Source of the DNA: JBOFCO01 sp051646105
Lineage (GTDB): Bacteria; Pseudomonadota; Alphaproteobacteria; Rhodobacterales; Rhodobacteraceae
Length of the DNA stretch: 30,034 nucleotides
Assembly: GCA_051646105.1 (NCBI GenBank)
Contig: JBOFCO010000057.1
Location: forward strand, 1-30,034
Direction of reading: 5' to 3'
The translations under genes were made by a program, and so were the position numbers. Shown here piece by piece: positions 7,310-14,380 of this stretch. The notes under the pieces were generated by a model. That model did no database searches, had not been told where the DNA came from, and saw only the letters and a list, made by a program, of their open reading frames with translations. Numbering within the stretch: the stretch's first letter is position 1; every line of letters starts with the position of its first letter.

Positions 7310-8161
7310 TTACGACTGGCAGTGCGGACAGTAGTAGCTTGACCGGCCGGATTGCACGATACGCAGGATCGTTCCCGTGCATCCTTTCGTCGTACAGGGC
7401 GCGCCTTCGCGATCATATACCCGGAAGGAGTGCTGGAAATAGCCGAGTTCCCCGTCAGGGCGGCGATGGTCGCGCAACGACGATCCGCCCGCCGCTATGG
7501 CATCCAGCAAGACCGCGCGGATCACGGAAACCAATTGTGCGATTTCGTGGGGCGACAGGCTACCACCGGTCCGGTCTGGTCTGATGCCCGCGCGATGCAG
7601 CGCTTCGGACACATAGATGTTGCCCAGACCCGCCAGAATGCGCTGGTCCAGCAGCATGGACTTGACGGGTGCCTGCCGGCGGGCAAGGCGTCGGCCCAGA
7701 TAGTCATCATCAAAGCCGTTGCCCAGCGGCTCTGGCCCCAGCGCGGCAAGCAGCGGGTGGCTTTCGGCAGCCGCGGTTGAAATCATATCCATGGCCCCGA
7801 AGCGCCGGGCATCGTTGAAGGTGATGCGGGCCCCGTTCGCCATGTCGAGGACGACATGATCGTGCTTTTCCAAAGGCCGCACCGCGTGGTGAAAATCGCC
7901 CTGCGTGACACCGGACACCAGCATCCGCCCGGACATCCCCAGATGGATCAGCAGGCTTTCATCGCCTTCAAGGTCTGCCAGGATGTATTTGGATCGCCGC
8001 CGCAGCGCCAGCACCTGGCGCCCTGTCAGTCGTTCGGCCATCCGCTCCGGCAGGGGCCAGCGCAGGTCGGGCCGGTTGGCGCTGGCCCGGGCGATGCGCA
8101 CACCGGCCATCACGGGCTCCAGCCCGCGCCTGACGGTTTCGACTTCGGGCAGTTCGGGCAT
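7310..8161 (-). CDS. mutM: Formamidopyrimidine-DNA glycosylase
   Basis: Fpg/MutM removes oxidised purines such as 8-oxoguanine and cuts the abasic site (base-excision repair). The 283-residue protein starts MPELPEVETVRRGLEP with the catalytic Pro2 and Glu3 after Met removal. It has HLGMSGRM in the N-terminal domain and GNIYVSEALHRAGIRP in the helix-two-turn-helix. The C-terminal zinc finger has the C-x4-C-x16-C-x2-C spacing (Cys256, 261, 278, 281). The ATG at 8161 is fixed by the catalytic N-terminus and preceded by GGAG. It is divergent from ubiE. Confidence 0.97.
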   Translation of the reverse strand: MPELPEVETVRRGLEPVMAGVRIARASANRPDLRWPLPERMAERLTGRQVLALRRRSKYILADLEGDESLLIHLGMSGRMLVSGVTQGDFHHAVRPLEKHDHVVLDMANGARITFNDARRFGAMDMISTAAAESHPLLAALGPEPLGNGFDDDYLGRRLARRQAPVKSMLLDQRILAGLGNIYVSEALHRAGIRPDRTGGSLSPHEIAQLVSVIRAVLLDAIAAGGSSLRDHRRPDGELGYFQHSFRVYDREGAPCTTKGCTGTILRIVQSGRSSYYCPHCQS

Positions 8162-8310
8162 CGCGTCTCCTTCATGGGTGCGCCGAACGTAGGGCGCAGA
8201 TGCCCGAAGGCCAAGGGTCATCCGGTCGGGCGCGGCGGCACCTGCGACAGAGAAATGGGTTTCGCTTCGACCTGCGGCGGTATATCCCAAGGCGACCTTT
8301 CCGGGGCAGG

Positions 8311-9063
8311 ATGATGGAAGAGCAGCAGGGCACCACCCATTTCGGTTTCCAGACCGTGGCCGAGGGCGAAAAGGCCGGGATGGTGCATGGCGTGTTTTCG
8401 CGTGTCGCGTCGAAATACGATGTGATGAACGACCTTATGTCGGGTGGCGTTCATCGTTTGTGGAAAGACGCGATGATGGACTGGCTGGCGCCGCGTCCCG
8501 GCCAGAGGCTGCTGGATGTGGCGGGGGGCACCGGCGACATCGCCTTTCGTTTCCTCAAACGGGCCCCGGGGGCACAGGCTACCGTCTGCGACATGACGGA
8601 ATCCATGCTGATCGAGGGGCAGAAGCGCGCCGAGGCGGAAAGGCTGGCGGCATCGCTTGACTGGGTGGTGGGCGATGCGATGGCGCTGCCCTTTGCCGAC
8701 AGCAGCTTTGATGTCTATACCATCAGCTTCGGCATCCGGAATGTGACACGGATCGCTGACGCGCTGTCAGAAGCGTTCCGTGTGCTGCGTCCCGGTGGGC
8801 GGCTGATGGTGCTGGAGTTCAGCCAGCTGCCCAATCCGGCAATGCAATGGGCCTATGATCGCTATTCCTTCAAGGTGATTCCGGTGATGGGGCAGATCGT
8901 GGCGGGCGACCGCGACAGCTATCAGTATCTGGTCGAAAGCATCCGCAAGTTCCCCGATCAGGAACGGTTTGCGCAGATGATCCGGGAGGCCGGTTTCGGT
9001 CAGGTGAAATACCGGAACCTGACCATGGGTGTGGCGGCGCTGCATTCGGGATGGAAGCTGTAG
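8311..9063 (+). CDS. ubiE: Demethylmenaquinone/2-methoxy-6-polyprenyl-1,4-benzoquinol methylase UbiE
   Basis: A SAM-dependent C-methyltransferase of ubiquinone biosynthesis. From the ATG pair at 8311/8314 the protein has 250 residues. It contains the UbiE signature YDVMNDLMSGGVHRLWK at about 36-52, SAM motif I LLDVAGGTGDIA at 67-78 and later FGIRNVTR, PGGRLMVLEFS and the closing NLTMGVAALHSGWKL typical of UbiE. The first codons ATGATG follow GGGGCAGG; either ATG could be used. Longer in-frame starts run back over the fpg side and are not conserved. ubiB begins at the next base after the stop, so the pair is an operon. Confidence 0.96.
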   Translation: MMEEQQGTTHFGFQTVAEGEKAGMVHGVFSRVASKYDVMNDLMSGGVHRLWKDAMMDWLAPRPGQRLLDVAGGTGDIAFRFLKRAPGAQATVCDMTESMLIEGQKRAEAERLAASLDWVVGDAMALPFADSSFDVYTISFGIRNVTRIADALSEAFRVLRPGGRLMVLEFSQLPNPAMQWAYDRYSFKVIPVMGQIVAGDRDSYQYLVESIRKFPDQERFAQMIREAGFGQVKYRNLTMGVAALHSGWKL

Positions 9064-10608
9064 TTGCGCGGCCCGCACAACATCTGGCGGCTGGTGCGCA
9101 CCCTTGCCACGCTGGAACGCACCGGCGGAATCGGCGTGGTTCTGGATGCCTTTGATGCGACGCCGCGCCTGCGTTTCGTGGCCCGCGTGCTGGGATGGCC
9201 GTTCACGTGGTTGGGCGAAAAGGGCGATCCGGCGCTGCCGCCCGCAACCCGTGCGCTGACGGCGCTTGGCCCGGCCTATATCAAGTTCGGTCAGGTGCTT
9301 TCGACGCGACCCGACATCGTGGGTGACGATCTGGCGCAGCAGCTGAAATACCTGCAGGACAGACTGCCACCGTTTCCGACCGAAACCGCCAAGCAGATGA
9401 TAGCCGCAGAACTGCATCAGCCAGTGGGCGCCGTGTTCAGCGACTTTTCGGAACCGGTCGCGGCGGCCTCTATCGCGCAGGTGCATCGCGCGCGTCTGGC
9501 CGGGGATGGCGAGGATGTGGCCGTAAAGGTGCTGCGTCCAAATATCGAAAAAGCTTTTCGCAAGGACATCGACGCATTCTATTTTGCCGCACGGATGATT
9601 GAACTGCTTTCTCCAGCTTCGCGCCGTTTGCGGCCGATGGAGGTGATCGCCCATTTCGACGGCGTCGTGAAGGGAGAGCTGGACCTGCGGCTGGAAAGCG
9701 CGGCGGCAGCGGAATTTGCGGCCAACACCAAGGGGGACCTGGGCATCCGCGTTCCTGCGCCGGTCTGGGAGCTTTCAAGCCGCAATGTCATGACGCTTGG
9801 CTGGGCCGAAGGGATCAATCTGGCCGACAATGATGCGCTGGATGCCGCGGGCCATGATCGCCGGGTGCTGGCGGCGCGTGTCCTGGACCTGTTCCTGAAA
9901 CATGCCCTGCGGGATGGATTTTTCCATGCCGACATGCATCAGGGCAACCTGAAGGTGGCCACCGACGGCGCGATCATCGCCTATGACTTCGGCATCATGG
10001 GGCGGCTTGATGAATATACCCGCCGGGTTTATGCCGAGATCCTGTATGGATTCATGCGCCGTGATTACCGCCGTGTGGCCGAGGTGCATTTCGAGGCGGG
10101 CTATGTTCCCGCTGAACAGGACATGGACGAATTCGCCCGTGCCCTTCGCGTGATTGGCGAGCCGATCTTTGGCATGGATGCCAGCCGGATTTCGATGGCG
10201 CGGCTTCTGGCCTATCTGTTCGAGGTGACCGAGCGTTTCGGCATGGAAACCCGGACCGAGCTGATCCTGCTGCAACGCACAATGGTGGTGGTCGAGGGCG
10301 TGGCGCGGTCGCTGGACCCGCATATCAACATTTGGGAAGTGGCGCGCCCCACGGTCGAAGACTACATCCGCAAGAACATTGGGCCGGGCGCGCTGTTGCG
10401 CGATCTGGCGCGTACGGCGCGTGTCCTGTCGCGGTTCGGGCCGCTGTTGCCGCGCATGGCCGAGGATGCGCTGATCCGCCGTTCGGCCGCGACACCGCCA
10501 CCTGTGACCCGTCCCCGAGGCCGCGAGGCGCTGGGCCTGATCCTGTTCGGCGCTGTTCTGGCTTTGGCAGGTGTGGGTGCTGTTGTGTTGTTTGAACGGC
10601 TGCTCTGA
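9064..10608 (+). CDS. ubiB: Ubiquinone biosynthesis protein UbiB (ABC1/ADCK atypical kinase)
   Basis: UbiB is an atypical kinase/ATPase needed for aerobic ubiquinone synthesis. The 514-residue protein shows the family KxGQ motif as KFGQVLSTRPD at about 74-84, the Ala-rich nucleotide loop VAAASIAQVH at 132-141 with Lys155 in VAVKVLRP, the catalytic HADMHQGN at 288-295 and DFG at 308-310. A C-terminal membrane segment (LGLILFGAVLALAGVGAVVLF) ends the protein. Translation starts at a TTG directly abutting the ubiE stop, so it is probably coupled to ubiE. This TTG gives the expected N-terminus (RGPHNIWRLVRTLATLE). Confidence 0.94.
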   Translation: MRGPHNIWRLVRTLATLERTGGIGVVLDAFDATPRLRFVARVLGWPFTWLGEKGDPALPPATRALTALGPAYIKFGQVLSTRPDIVGDDLAQQLKYLQDRLPPFPTETAKQMIAAELHQPVGAVFSDFSEPVAAASIAQVHRARLAGDGEDVAVKVLRPNIEKAFRKDIDAFYFAARMIELLSPASRRLRPMEVIAHFDGVVKGELDLRLESAAAAEFAANTKGDLGIRVPAPVWELSSRNVMTLGWAEGINLADNDALDAAGHDRRVLAARVLDLFLKHALRDGFFHADMHQGNLKVATDGAIIAYDFGIMGRLDEYTRRVYAEILYGFMRRDYRRVAEVHFEAGYVPAEQDMDEFARALRVIGEPIFGMDASRISMARLLAYLFEVTERFGMETRTELILLQRTMVVVEGVARSLDPHINIWEVARPTVEDYIRKNIGPGALLRDLARTARVLSRFGPLLPRMAEDALIRRSAATPPPVTRPRGREALGLILFGAVLALAGVGAVVLFERLL

Positions 10609-10612
10609 CGGT

Positions 10613-11542
10613 TCAGGCGTCCAGCGCGGCGCGTTCCAGTGCAAGGGCACGCCCGTATCCTGCTGCTCCGCGTTCGGATTTCCACAGGCAGTGGGCGGCC
10701 ATGCGCAGGTGAAACAGCGGTTTCAGCGCCCGGTACCGCGAGATAACGAAAGTATCGGGATAGGCCGCAAGGAAAGTTTCCGATTCCCAGGATGATAGCG
10801 GTTTGCCGCGATACAGCCGCTGCATCGCGGGCGACAGGAACAGGGCAAGGTCATCGGCGGCATCGCCCGTGCCCGCACATTGCCAGTCGATAAGCATCAG
10901 CTTTCGTCCGCGACGTATGATGTTTCCCGGAACCGGATCGCCATGAAGGAAAACGGGTGCGGCAAGCGGCATCTGCGCCACTTGCAACCTGTCCAGGTAT
11001 TGCAGCAGCGGCGCGGCCTGCGTGATCCCGCAGCTATTCAGGATCGCACGGATTTCCACCCGCAATGCCGCCTCTCCGCCGGGTTTCATGGTCAGCCCGG
11101 AGGGCGGTGTCAGACTGTGGACAGCATGAAGTGCCTTGGCCACCGGGATTGTGCCCGTGCGCCACATGCCGCCGCTGGCCAGTTCATAGACAAGGCACTC
11201 GCCAAAGGGCGTGACGAAACGGTCGCGAATGCGGGGGGCAAGGCCATGACTGGCGGCAGCGGAAAGCGCCACGGCCTCCTGCTCCGGTCGGTTGGGAAAC
11301 AGCGGGCTGGCGGCGGCCGTATCGTACAGCTTGATGACAAGCGGGTCGTCCGTTCCGGTCTTCCAGACCCGGTTGGTGCGCCCGCCGGAAAGCCGGTGCC
11401 AGCCAGCGCCTTTCGGCACCGCACCGCGCGATTCGGCCAGCGCCCTTATCGCGGTCATCTGTCCGGGCCAGTCCGTTTCCGCCACATCCGGCGGTGCTGC
11501 GGATGCAATTTGGACCGAAGGGCGGATGGGAACGTTCTGCAT
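10613..11542 (-). CDS. APH/choline-kinase-like phosphotransferase
   Basis: A 309-residue protein kinase-fold small-molecule kinase. The C-terminal half holds the Brenner-type motif FLHGDPVPGN (His200, Asp202, Asn207) and the metal-binding LIDWQ (Asp219), as in aminoglycoside phosphotransferases, choline kinases and thiamine kinase. The N-terminal part has RLSGGRTNRVWK and LVIKLYD, resembling the nucleotide-binding loop and the lysine strand. The substrate is unknown. The ATG at 11542 begins MQNVPIRPSVQ and has no strong ribosome binding site; a longer reading frame reaches 11830 but overlaps flgD. It ends 4 bp from the convergent ubiB end and lies 53 bp after flgD on the same strand. Its position between ubiquinone and flagellar genes gives no clear functional clue. 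Confidence 0.8.
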   Translation of the reverse strand: MQNVPIRPSVQIASAAPPDVAETDWPGQMTAIRALAESRGAVPKGAGWHRLSGGRTNRVWKTGTDDPLVIKLYDTAAASPLFPNRPEQEAVALSAAASHGLAPRIRDRFVTPFGECLVYELASGGMWRTGTIPVAKALHAVHSLTPPSGLTMKPGGEAALRVEIRAILNSCGITQAAPLLQYLDRLQVAQMPLAAPVFLHGDPVPGNIIRRGRKLMLIDWQCAGTGDAADDLALFLSPAMQRLYRGKPLSSWESETFLAAYPDTFVISRYRALKPLFHLRMAAHCLWKSERGAAGYGRALALERAALDA

Positions 11543-11595
11543 GGCGCGCGACGCTAGGCCGCCCGCAGCGGCATGGCAAGCGCGGGCGCGATGCG

Positions 11596-12270
11596 TCAGG
11601 AACCATTGTCCGCCGCAGGCAGGCGCAGGCCTGTCACGTTTTCGGCCGCCGTGCTTACACCACTTTCGAAGGTCAGGATATTCGTGCCGTCCTCCACCTT
11701 CGCCTCGACAATTCGGGAATAGACCAGCGCTGGCAGGGTTTCGATCGTCACCCCGTCCTTCGATCCTTCGACGGCAAAGGAATAGGCCCCGGAAGCAAGG
11801 GGGAAACCGTAGCTGTCGGTACCTTGCCACTGCACCGCAGCGCCATCCGTGGCGATCGGCAGACGCTGCACGAGAGCACCGCTGGCATCCTTCACCACCA
11901 GGGTTGCAGAAGTCGCCCCTTGGGGAATTTGCGGATAAACGGTCACGGGACTGCCGTCGAACAGGGCGGGAACGGCAGCGCGGGCCTCCATCCCGATCCA
12001 GCCCGCCATCTGCGACAGGCCCGACTGGCCAAGCTGCGAGACAAGCCCGGCCAGAAGATCGTTGGTCCGCACCTGCTGTTCCACCCCGGAAAAAGTCGCA
12101 AGCTGCACCGCGAAATCCTGCGATTCTATGGGGTTGAGCGGATCCTGATTCTGCATCTGCGCGGTCAGCATCTTCAGGAAGGTTTCGAAATCCGAACTGA
12201 TCGCGCCCGATTTCGGTGCAGCGGTGGTGGCGGGCGATGCACTGGCAAGTGCGGTTGCGGTTATGGTCAT
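11596..12270 (-). CDS. flgD: Flagellar hook assembly protein (hook cap) FlgD
   Basis: FlgD caps the growing hook and guides addition of FlgE subunits; it is exported and later discarded. The 224-residue product has the conserved N-terminal segment DFETFLKMLTAQMQNQDPLNP, then SQDFAVQLATFSGVEQQV. A beta-rich C-terminal half has VVKDASGALVQRLP, WQGTDSYGFPLASGAYSF and similar segments. The ATG at 12270 is preceded by GAAAGG; an open frame continues 66 codons further upstream but overlaps fliK. It starts 10 bp after the fliK stop, so the two form an operon in the order fliK-flgD. Confidence 0.95.
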   Translation of the reverse strand: MTITATALASASPATTAAPKSGAISSDFETFLKMLTAQMQNQDPLNPIESQDFAVQLATFSGVEQQVRTNDLLAGLVSQLGQSGLSQMAGWIGMEARAAVPALFDGSPVTVYPQIPQGATSATLVVKDASGALVQRLPIATDGAAVQWQGTDSYGFPLASGAYSFAVEGSKDGVTIETLPALVYSRIVEAKVEDGTNILTFESGVSTAAENVTGLRLPAADNGS

Positions 12271-12280
12271 CGGTGGCCTT

Positions 12281-13426
12281 TCAGAAGCGCAGATCGATAC
12301 TGCCCGGCATGTCAGCGCGATTATGTCTGGGCGGTTTGTCAGGGACGTGGATGGGGGCAGGCGTATGTTGGGACGCGGATGCAGACCTGTCTTGGGGGTA
12401 TGCGACCGGCGGGTCTTGGTGCCCGTCCTGCGATCCGCCGCCTTCGAACGTAAAGACCACGTCATCATATCCAGCCGCGCGCAGGTCCAGCGCCAGCAGA
12501 TCGGCCGTGCGCCGCATAAGGTCCAGCGTTTCCGGCCGCTCTGCCGCCATCGCCACGCGAAGCTGGCCGTTTTCCTCGGTCATGCTCAAATGCAGGCGAC
12601 CAAGATCATCCGGCGTCAGCGCGATATCGATCCGGTCGCTGGCGCGTGTCACGATCCCGTCGACGATCTGCTCGGTCTGAAATCCCGTCGTCATACCGTC
12701 CGCGCCGGATAGTGCGGGGGGGCTGCCGGGGTGCGTGTCTGCGGTTGCCGGCAAGGCGACAGACGGTGCTGCCGAAACTTCGACGGCAAAGGCCGCCGTT
12801 GCTTCTGCCCCCGCGATGGAAGGGTTCCGGTTTCGGGCAGCGCTGGCGCTAGTTTCGGCAGTACCCTTCTGCCCATTTTCGCTGTCTGACATGTCGTCTT
12901 GCGCGCTGTTTCCGCCCGAAGCGTCGTTCTGCGCGCCGCCAATCCCTGTTTCTTGTCCCTGACCCGGAGTGTCGGATCCAAGTTGCGCCTCGATCGCCTG
13001 CTGCGCGATACTGGGGGCCACTGCTGGCGATGACATTTCACCTTTGTATGCTGTCAGGGTGACGGGTATATCTGACGCGGGTGCCGTTCCGTCTGCGGTG
13101 TTTTCCGGCGGGTCCGCAATGGCGTCTGCCGGTGCCATATGCGTATCCGTTGCGCCGGGTGATTTTACTGCAGCAGTAACAATGGCTTTGCCTGCTGCGG
13201 ATAACGACGGGTCGTTAGGCAAAGTGGTGGCGGGATGCGCAATCGCCGCCCAGCACGATGTGGCCGATGGGTCATCGCCGATCTCTTCTTCAGGCTTCGC
13301 CGCCTGTTCCGACATGATGTCGCCGAATACTGGATCGATGCCCTTTGCATCGTCTTCGATGGCGGAAGGTATTTGTGCAAGGAAGTCACCGGCAGGTATG
13401 ACCCCTGTGATCGCGGCTGGCTGCAT
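12281..13426 (-). CDS. fliK: Flagellar hook-length control protein FliK
   Basis: FliK measures hook length and switches export specificity through FlhB. The 381-residue protein is low in complexity for its first two thirds (Ala, Asp, Pro, Ser, Gly rich), as usual for the ruler part. The C-terminal domain at about 264-326 (DRIDIALTPDDLGRLHLSM, then GQLRVAMAAERPETLDLMR and LDLRAAGYDDVVF) matches the Flg_hook fold. The tail after residue 330 is disordered. The gene is divergent from the rod-binding flgJ gene across 107 bp and sits just before flgD. Sequence conservation is low outside the C-terminal domain, so the call rests on that domain and the context. Confidence 0.9.
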   Translation of the reverse strand: MQPAAITGVIPAGDFLAQIPSAIEDDAKGIDPVFGDIMSEQAAKPEEEIGDDPSATSCWAAIAHPATTLPNDPSLSAAGKAIVTAAVKSPGATDTHMAPADAIADPPENTADGTAPASDIPVTLTAYKGEMSSPAVAPSIAQQAIEAQLGSDTPGQGQETGIGGAQNDASGGNSAQDDMSDSENGQKGTAETSASAARNRNPSIAGAEATAAFAVEVSAAPSVALPATADTHPGSPPALSGADGMTTGFQTEQIVDGIVTRASDRIDIALTPDDLGRLHLSMTEENGQLRVAMAAERPETLDLMRRTADLLALDLRAAGYDDVVFTFEGGGSQDGHQDPPVAYPQDRSASASQHTPAPIHVPDKPPRHNRADMPGSIDLRF

Positions 13427-13472
13427 TCTGCGTGCCCCTGATTGATCCTGCGTGACATTTGCCCGTTTCGGG

Positions 13473-13487
13473 TTACCGGATGTTTAC
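13473..13487. promoter_or_regulatory. Possible CtrA box between fliK and flgJ
   Basis: TTAC-N7-TTAC lies in the divergent fliK/flgJ intergenic region. The CtrA consensus in alphaproteobacteria is TTAA-N7-TTAA; each half here matches 3 of 4 bases with the correct spacing. CtrA is a known regulator of flagellar genes in Rhodobacterales. Such degenerate motifs also occur by chance, so this is only a candidate. Confidence 0.35.
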
Positions 13488-13533
13488 CGCCTTGCTGACT
13501 GATAGCGAAAATTGCCGTTATCAGGAGTACGAC

Positions 13534-13815
13534 ATGCAGGTCCGCCCGTCCGACACCCCGAAACTGCCGCCGCCCCCCGAAACTGCCGCATTGCGCAAGG
13601 TCGCGGACGAACTGGAAGCCGCGTTTCTGGCCGAAATGCTGAAACATGCCGATATCGGGAAAACGCCCGAAGGTTTCGGCGGGGGGGAGGGCGAGGATCA
13701 GTTCGCATCTTTCCTGATCGAGGCGCAGGCGAAGGAAATCGTGCGCGCGGGGGGGATCGGGCTTTCCGAACACCTGTTCCGTTCGTTGCAAGAGGATGGC
13801 AGCGATGCAGAATGA
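13534..13815 (+). CDS. flgJ: Single-domain rod-binding protein (FlgJ N-terminal type)
   Basis: A 93-residue protein matching the rod-binding domain of FlgJ, which promotes assembly of the proximal rod. The core ALRKVADELEAAFLAEMLKHADIG and FASFLIEAQAKEIVRAGGIGLSEHLFRSL corresponds to the family pattern of LE-xx-FL-xx-ML followed by Y/F-xx-ML/I-xx. The peptidoglycan-hydrolase domain of enterobacterial FlgJ is absent, as in many alphaproteobacteria; the lytic transglycosylase at 27860-28735 may supply that activity. The ATG at 13534 has CAGGAG 6 nt upstream; a longer in-frame reading is rejected for this reason. The downstream FlgN-like gene overlaps its end by 11 nt. Confidence 0.85.
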   Translation: MQVRPSDTPKLPPPPETAALRKVADELEAAFLAEMLKHADIGKTPEGFGGGEGEDQFASFLIEAQAKEIVRAGGIGLSEHLFRSLQEDGSDAE

Positions 13816-14161
13816 TCGTGCAACACTGGCGGGGCGGCTGACCCGACTGCTTCAGGCAGAGGCCGATGCCCTGCATGGTGGCCGTTTCGACCTGCTTTCT
13901 GCACTCACCGATGAAAAAACCCAAATCGTTGCGGCTTTTACCATGGCGGATGGTCCGCTGACCCGCGACCGGGCCCAAGCGCTGCGGCGCGCCGCTGAAC
14001 GTAGCGAAAGGCTGCTGTCTGCAGCGTTGCGTGGCGCGCGGGCGGCACGTACGCGCCACGCTGCCGTGACACGTGCGGCTTCAGGGCTTGAAACCTATGG
14101 CCCGCGCGGATCGCGCCAGGTGATCGGCACCGCCAACACGCTTCTGGAGCGGAAGGCGTAA
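13805..14161 (+). CDS. FlgN-like flagellar chaperone candidate
   Basis: A 118-residue, almost entirely helical protein rich in Ala, Arg, Leu and Thr. The N-terminal helix LAGRLTRLLQAEADALHGGRFDLLSALTDEKTQIV resembles the start of FlgN-like proteins, small export chaperones for the hook-associated proteins FlgK and FlgL. The C-terminal half is a long Ala/Arg-rich helix. The start at 13805 is preferred because GAGG lies 9 nt upstream; an in-frame ATG at 13796 is too close to that site. It overlaps the flgJ-like gene by 11 nt, so coupled translation is likely. The assignment is tentative because FlgN homologues diverge strongly. Confidence 0.5.
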   Translation: MQNDRATLAGRLTRLLQAEADALHGGRFDLLSALTDEKTQIVAAFTMADGPLTRDRAQALRRAAERSERLLSAALRGARAARTRHAAVTRAASGLETYGPRGSRQVIGTANTLLERKA

Positions 14162-14212
14162 CGGTGAACGATACGAATTTGCATCGAATCTTCAGGAAAA
14201 GCCGCTTGTTGG

Positions 14213-14227
14213 TTAGCGGGCCGTTAT
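14213..14227 (+). promoter_or_regulatory. Possible CtrA box upstream of flagellin
   Basis: TTAG-N7-TTAT, matching the CtrA pattern TTAA-N7-TTAA at 3 of 4 bases in each half with exact 7-nt spacing. It lies 153 bp before the flagellin start and about 80 bp before a sigma-54-type promoter. A 7-bp inverted repeat (CCCGTCC 14233-14239, GGACGGG 14259-14265) follows immediately. Candidate only. Confidence 0.3.
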
Positions 14228-14307
14228 CCTTTCCCGTCCAGAAACGCTGATGCATCCCGGACGGGGTGGCGCGACCGGTACGCCCGGACGTCGGGGCAGA
14301 AAGCCCG

Positions 14308-14323
14308 TGGCAAGCACATCGCA
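14308..14323 (+). promoter_or_regulatory. Sigma-54-type promoter of flagellin
   Basis: TGGCAAG-N4-TCGCA matches the sigma-54 consensus TGGCACG-N4-TTGCA at 10 of 12 positions. The essential GG (14309-14310) and GC (14321-14322) are exactly 10 nt apart. Transcription would start near 14334, leaving a leader of about 47 nt with AAGGAA before the flagellin ATG. Caulobacter flagellin genes use sigma-54 promoters, so the assignment is consistent with the family, but an activator site is not identified. Confidence 0.6.
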
Positions 14324-14380
14324 CCGCATCCTGCGGCTGATCAACTCTGGCGATAAGCGTAGAAAGCAAGGAACCGCTTC

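Noticed and set aside
14349..14356. GGCGATAA, a 7 of 8 match to a sigma-28 -10 element before flagellin
   Set aside because: No TAAA-type -35 element at 15 nt upstream, and the start would lie almost at the ribosome binding site.
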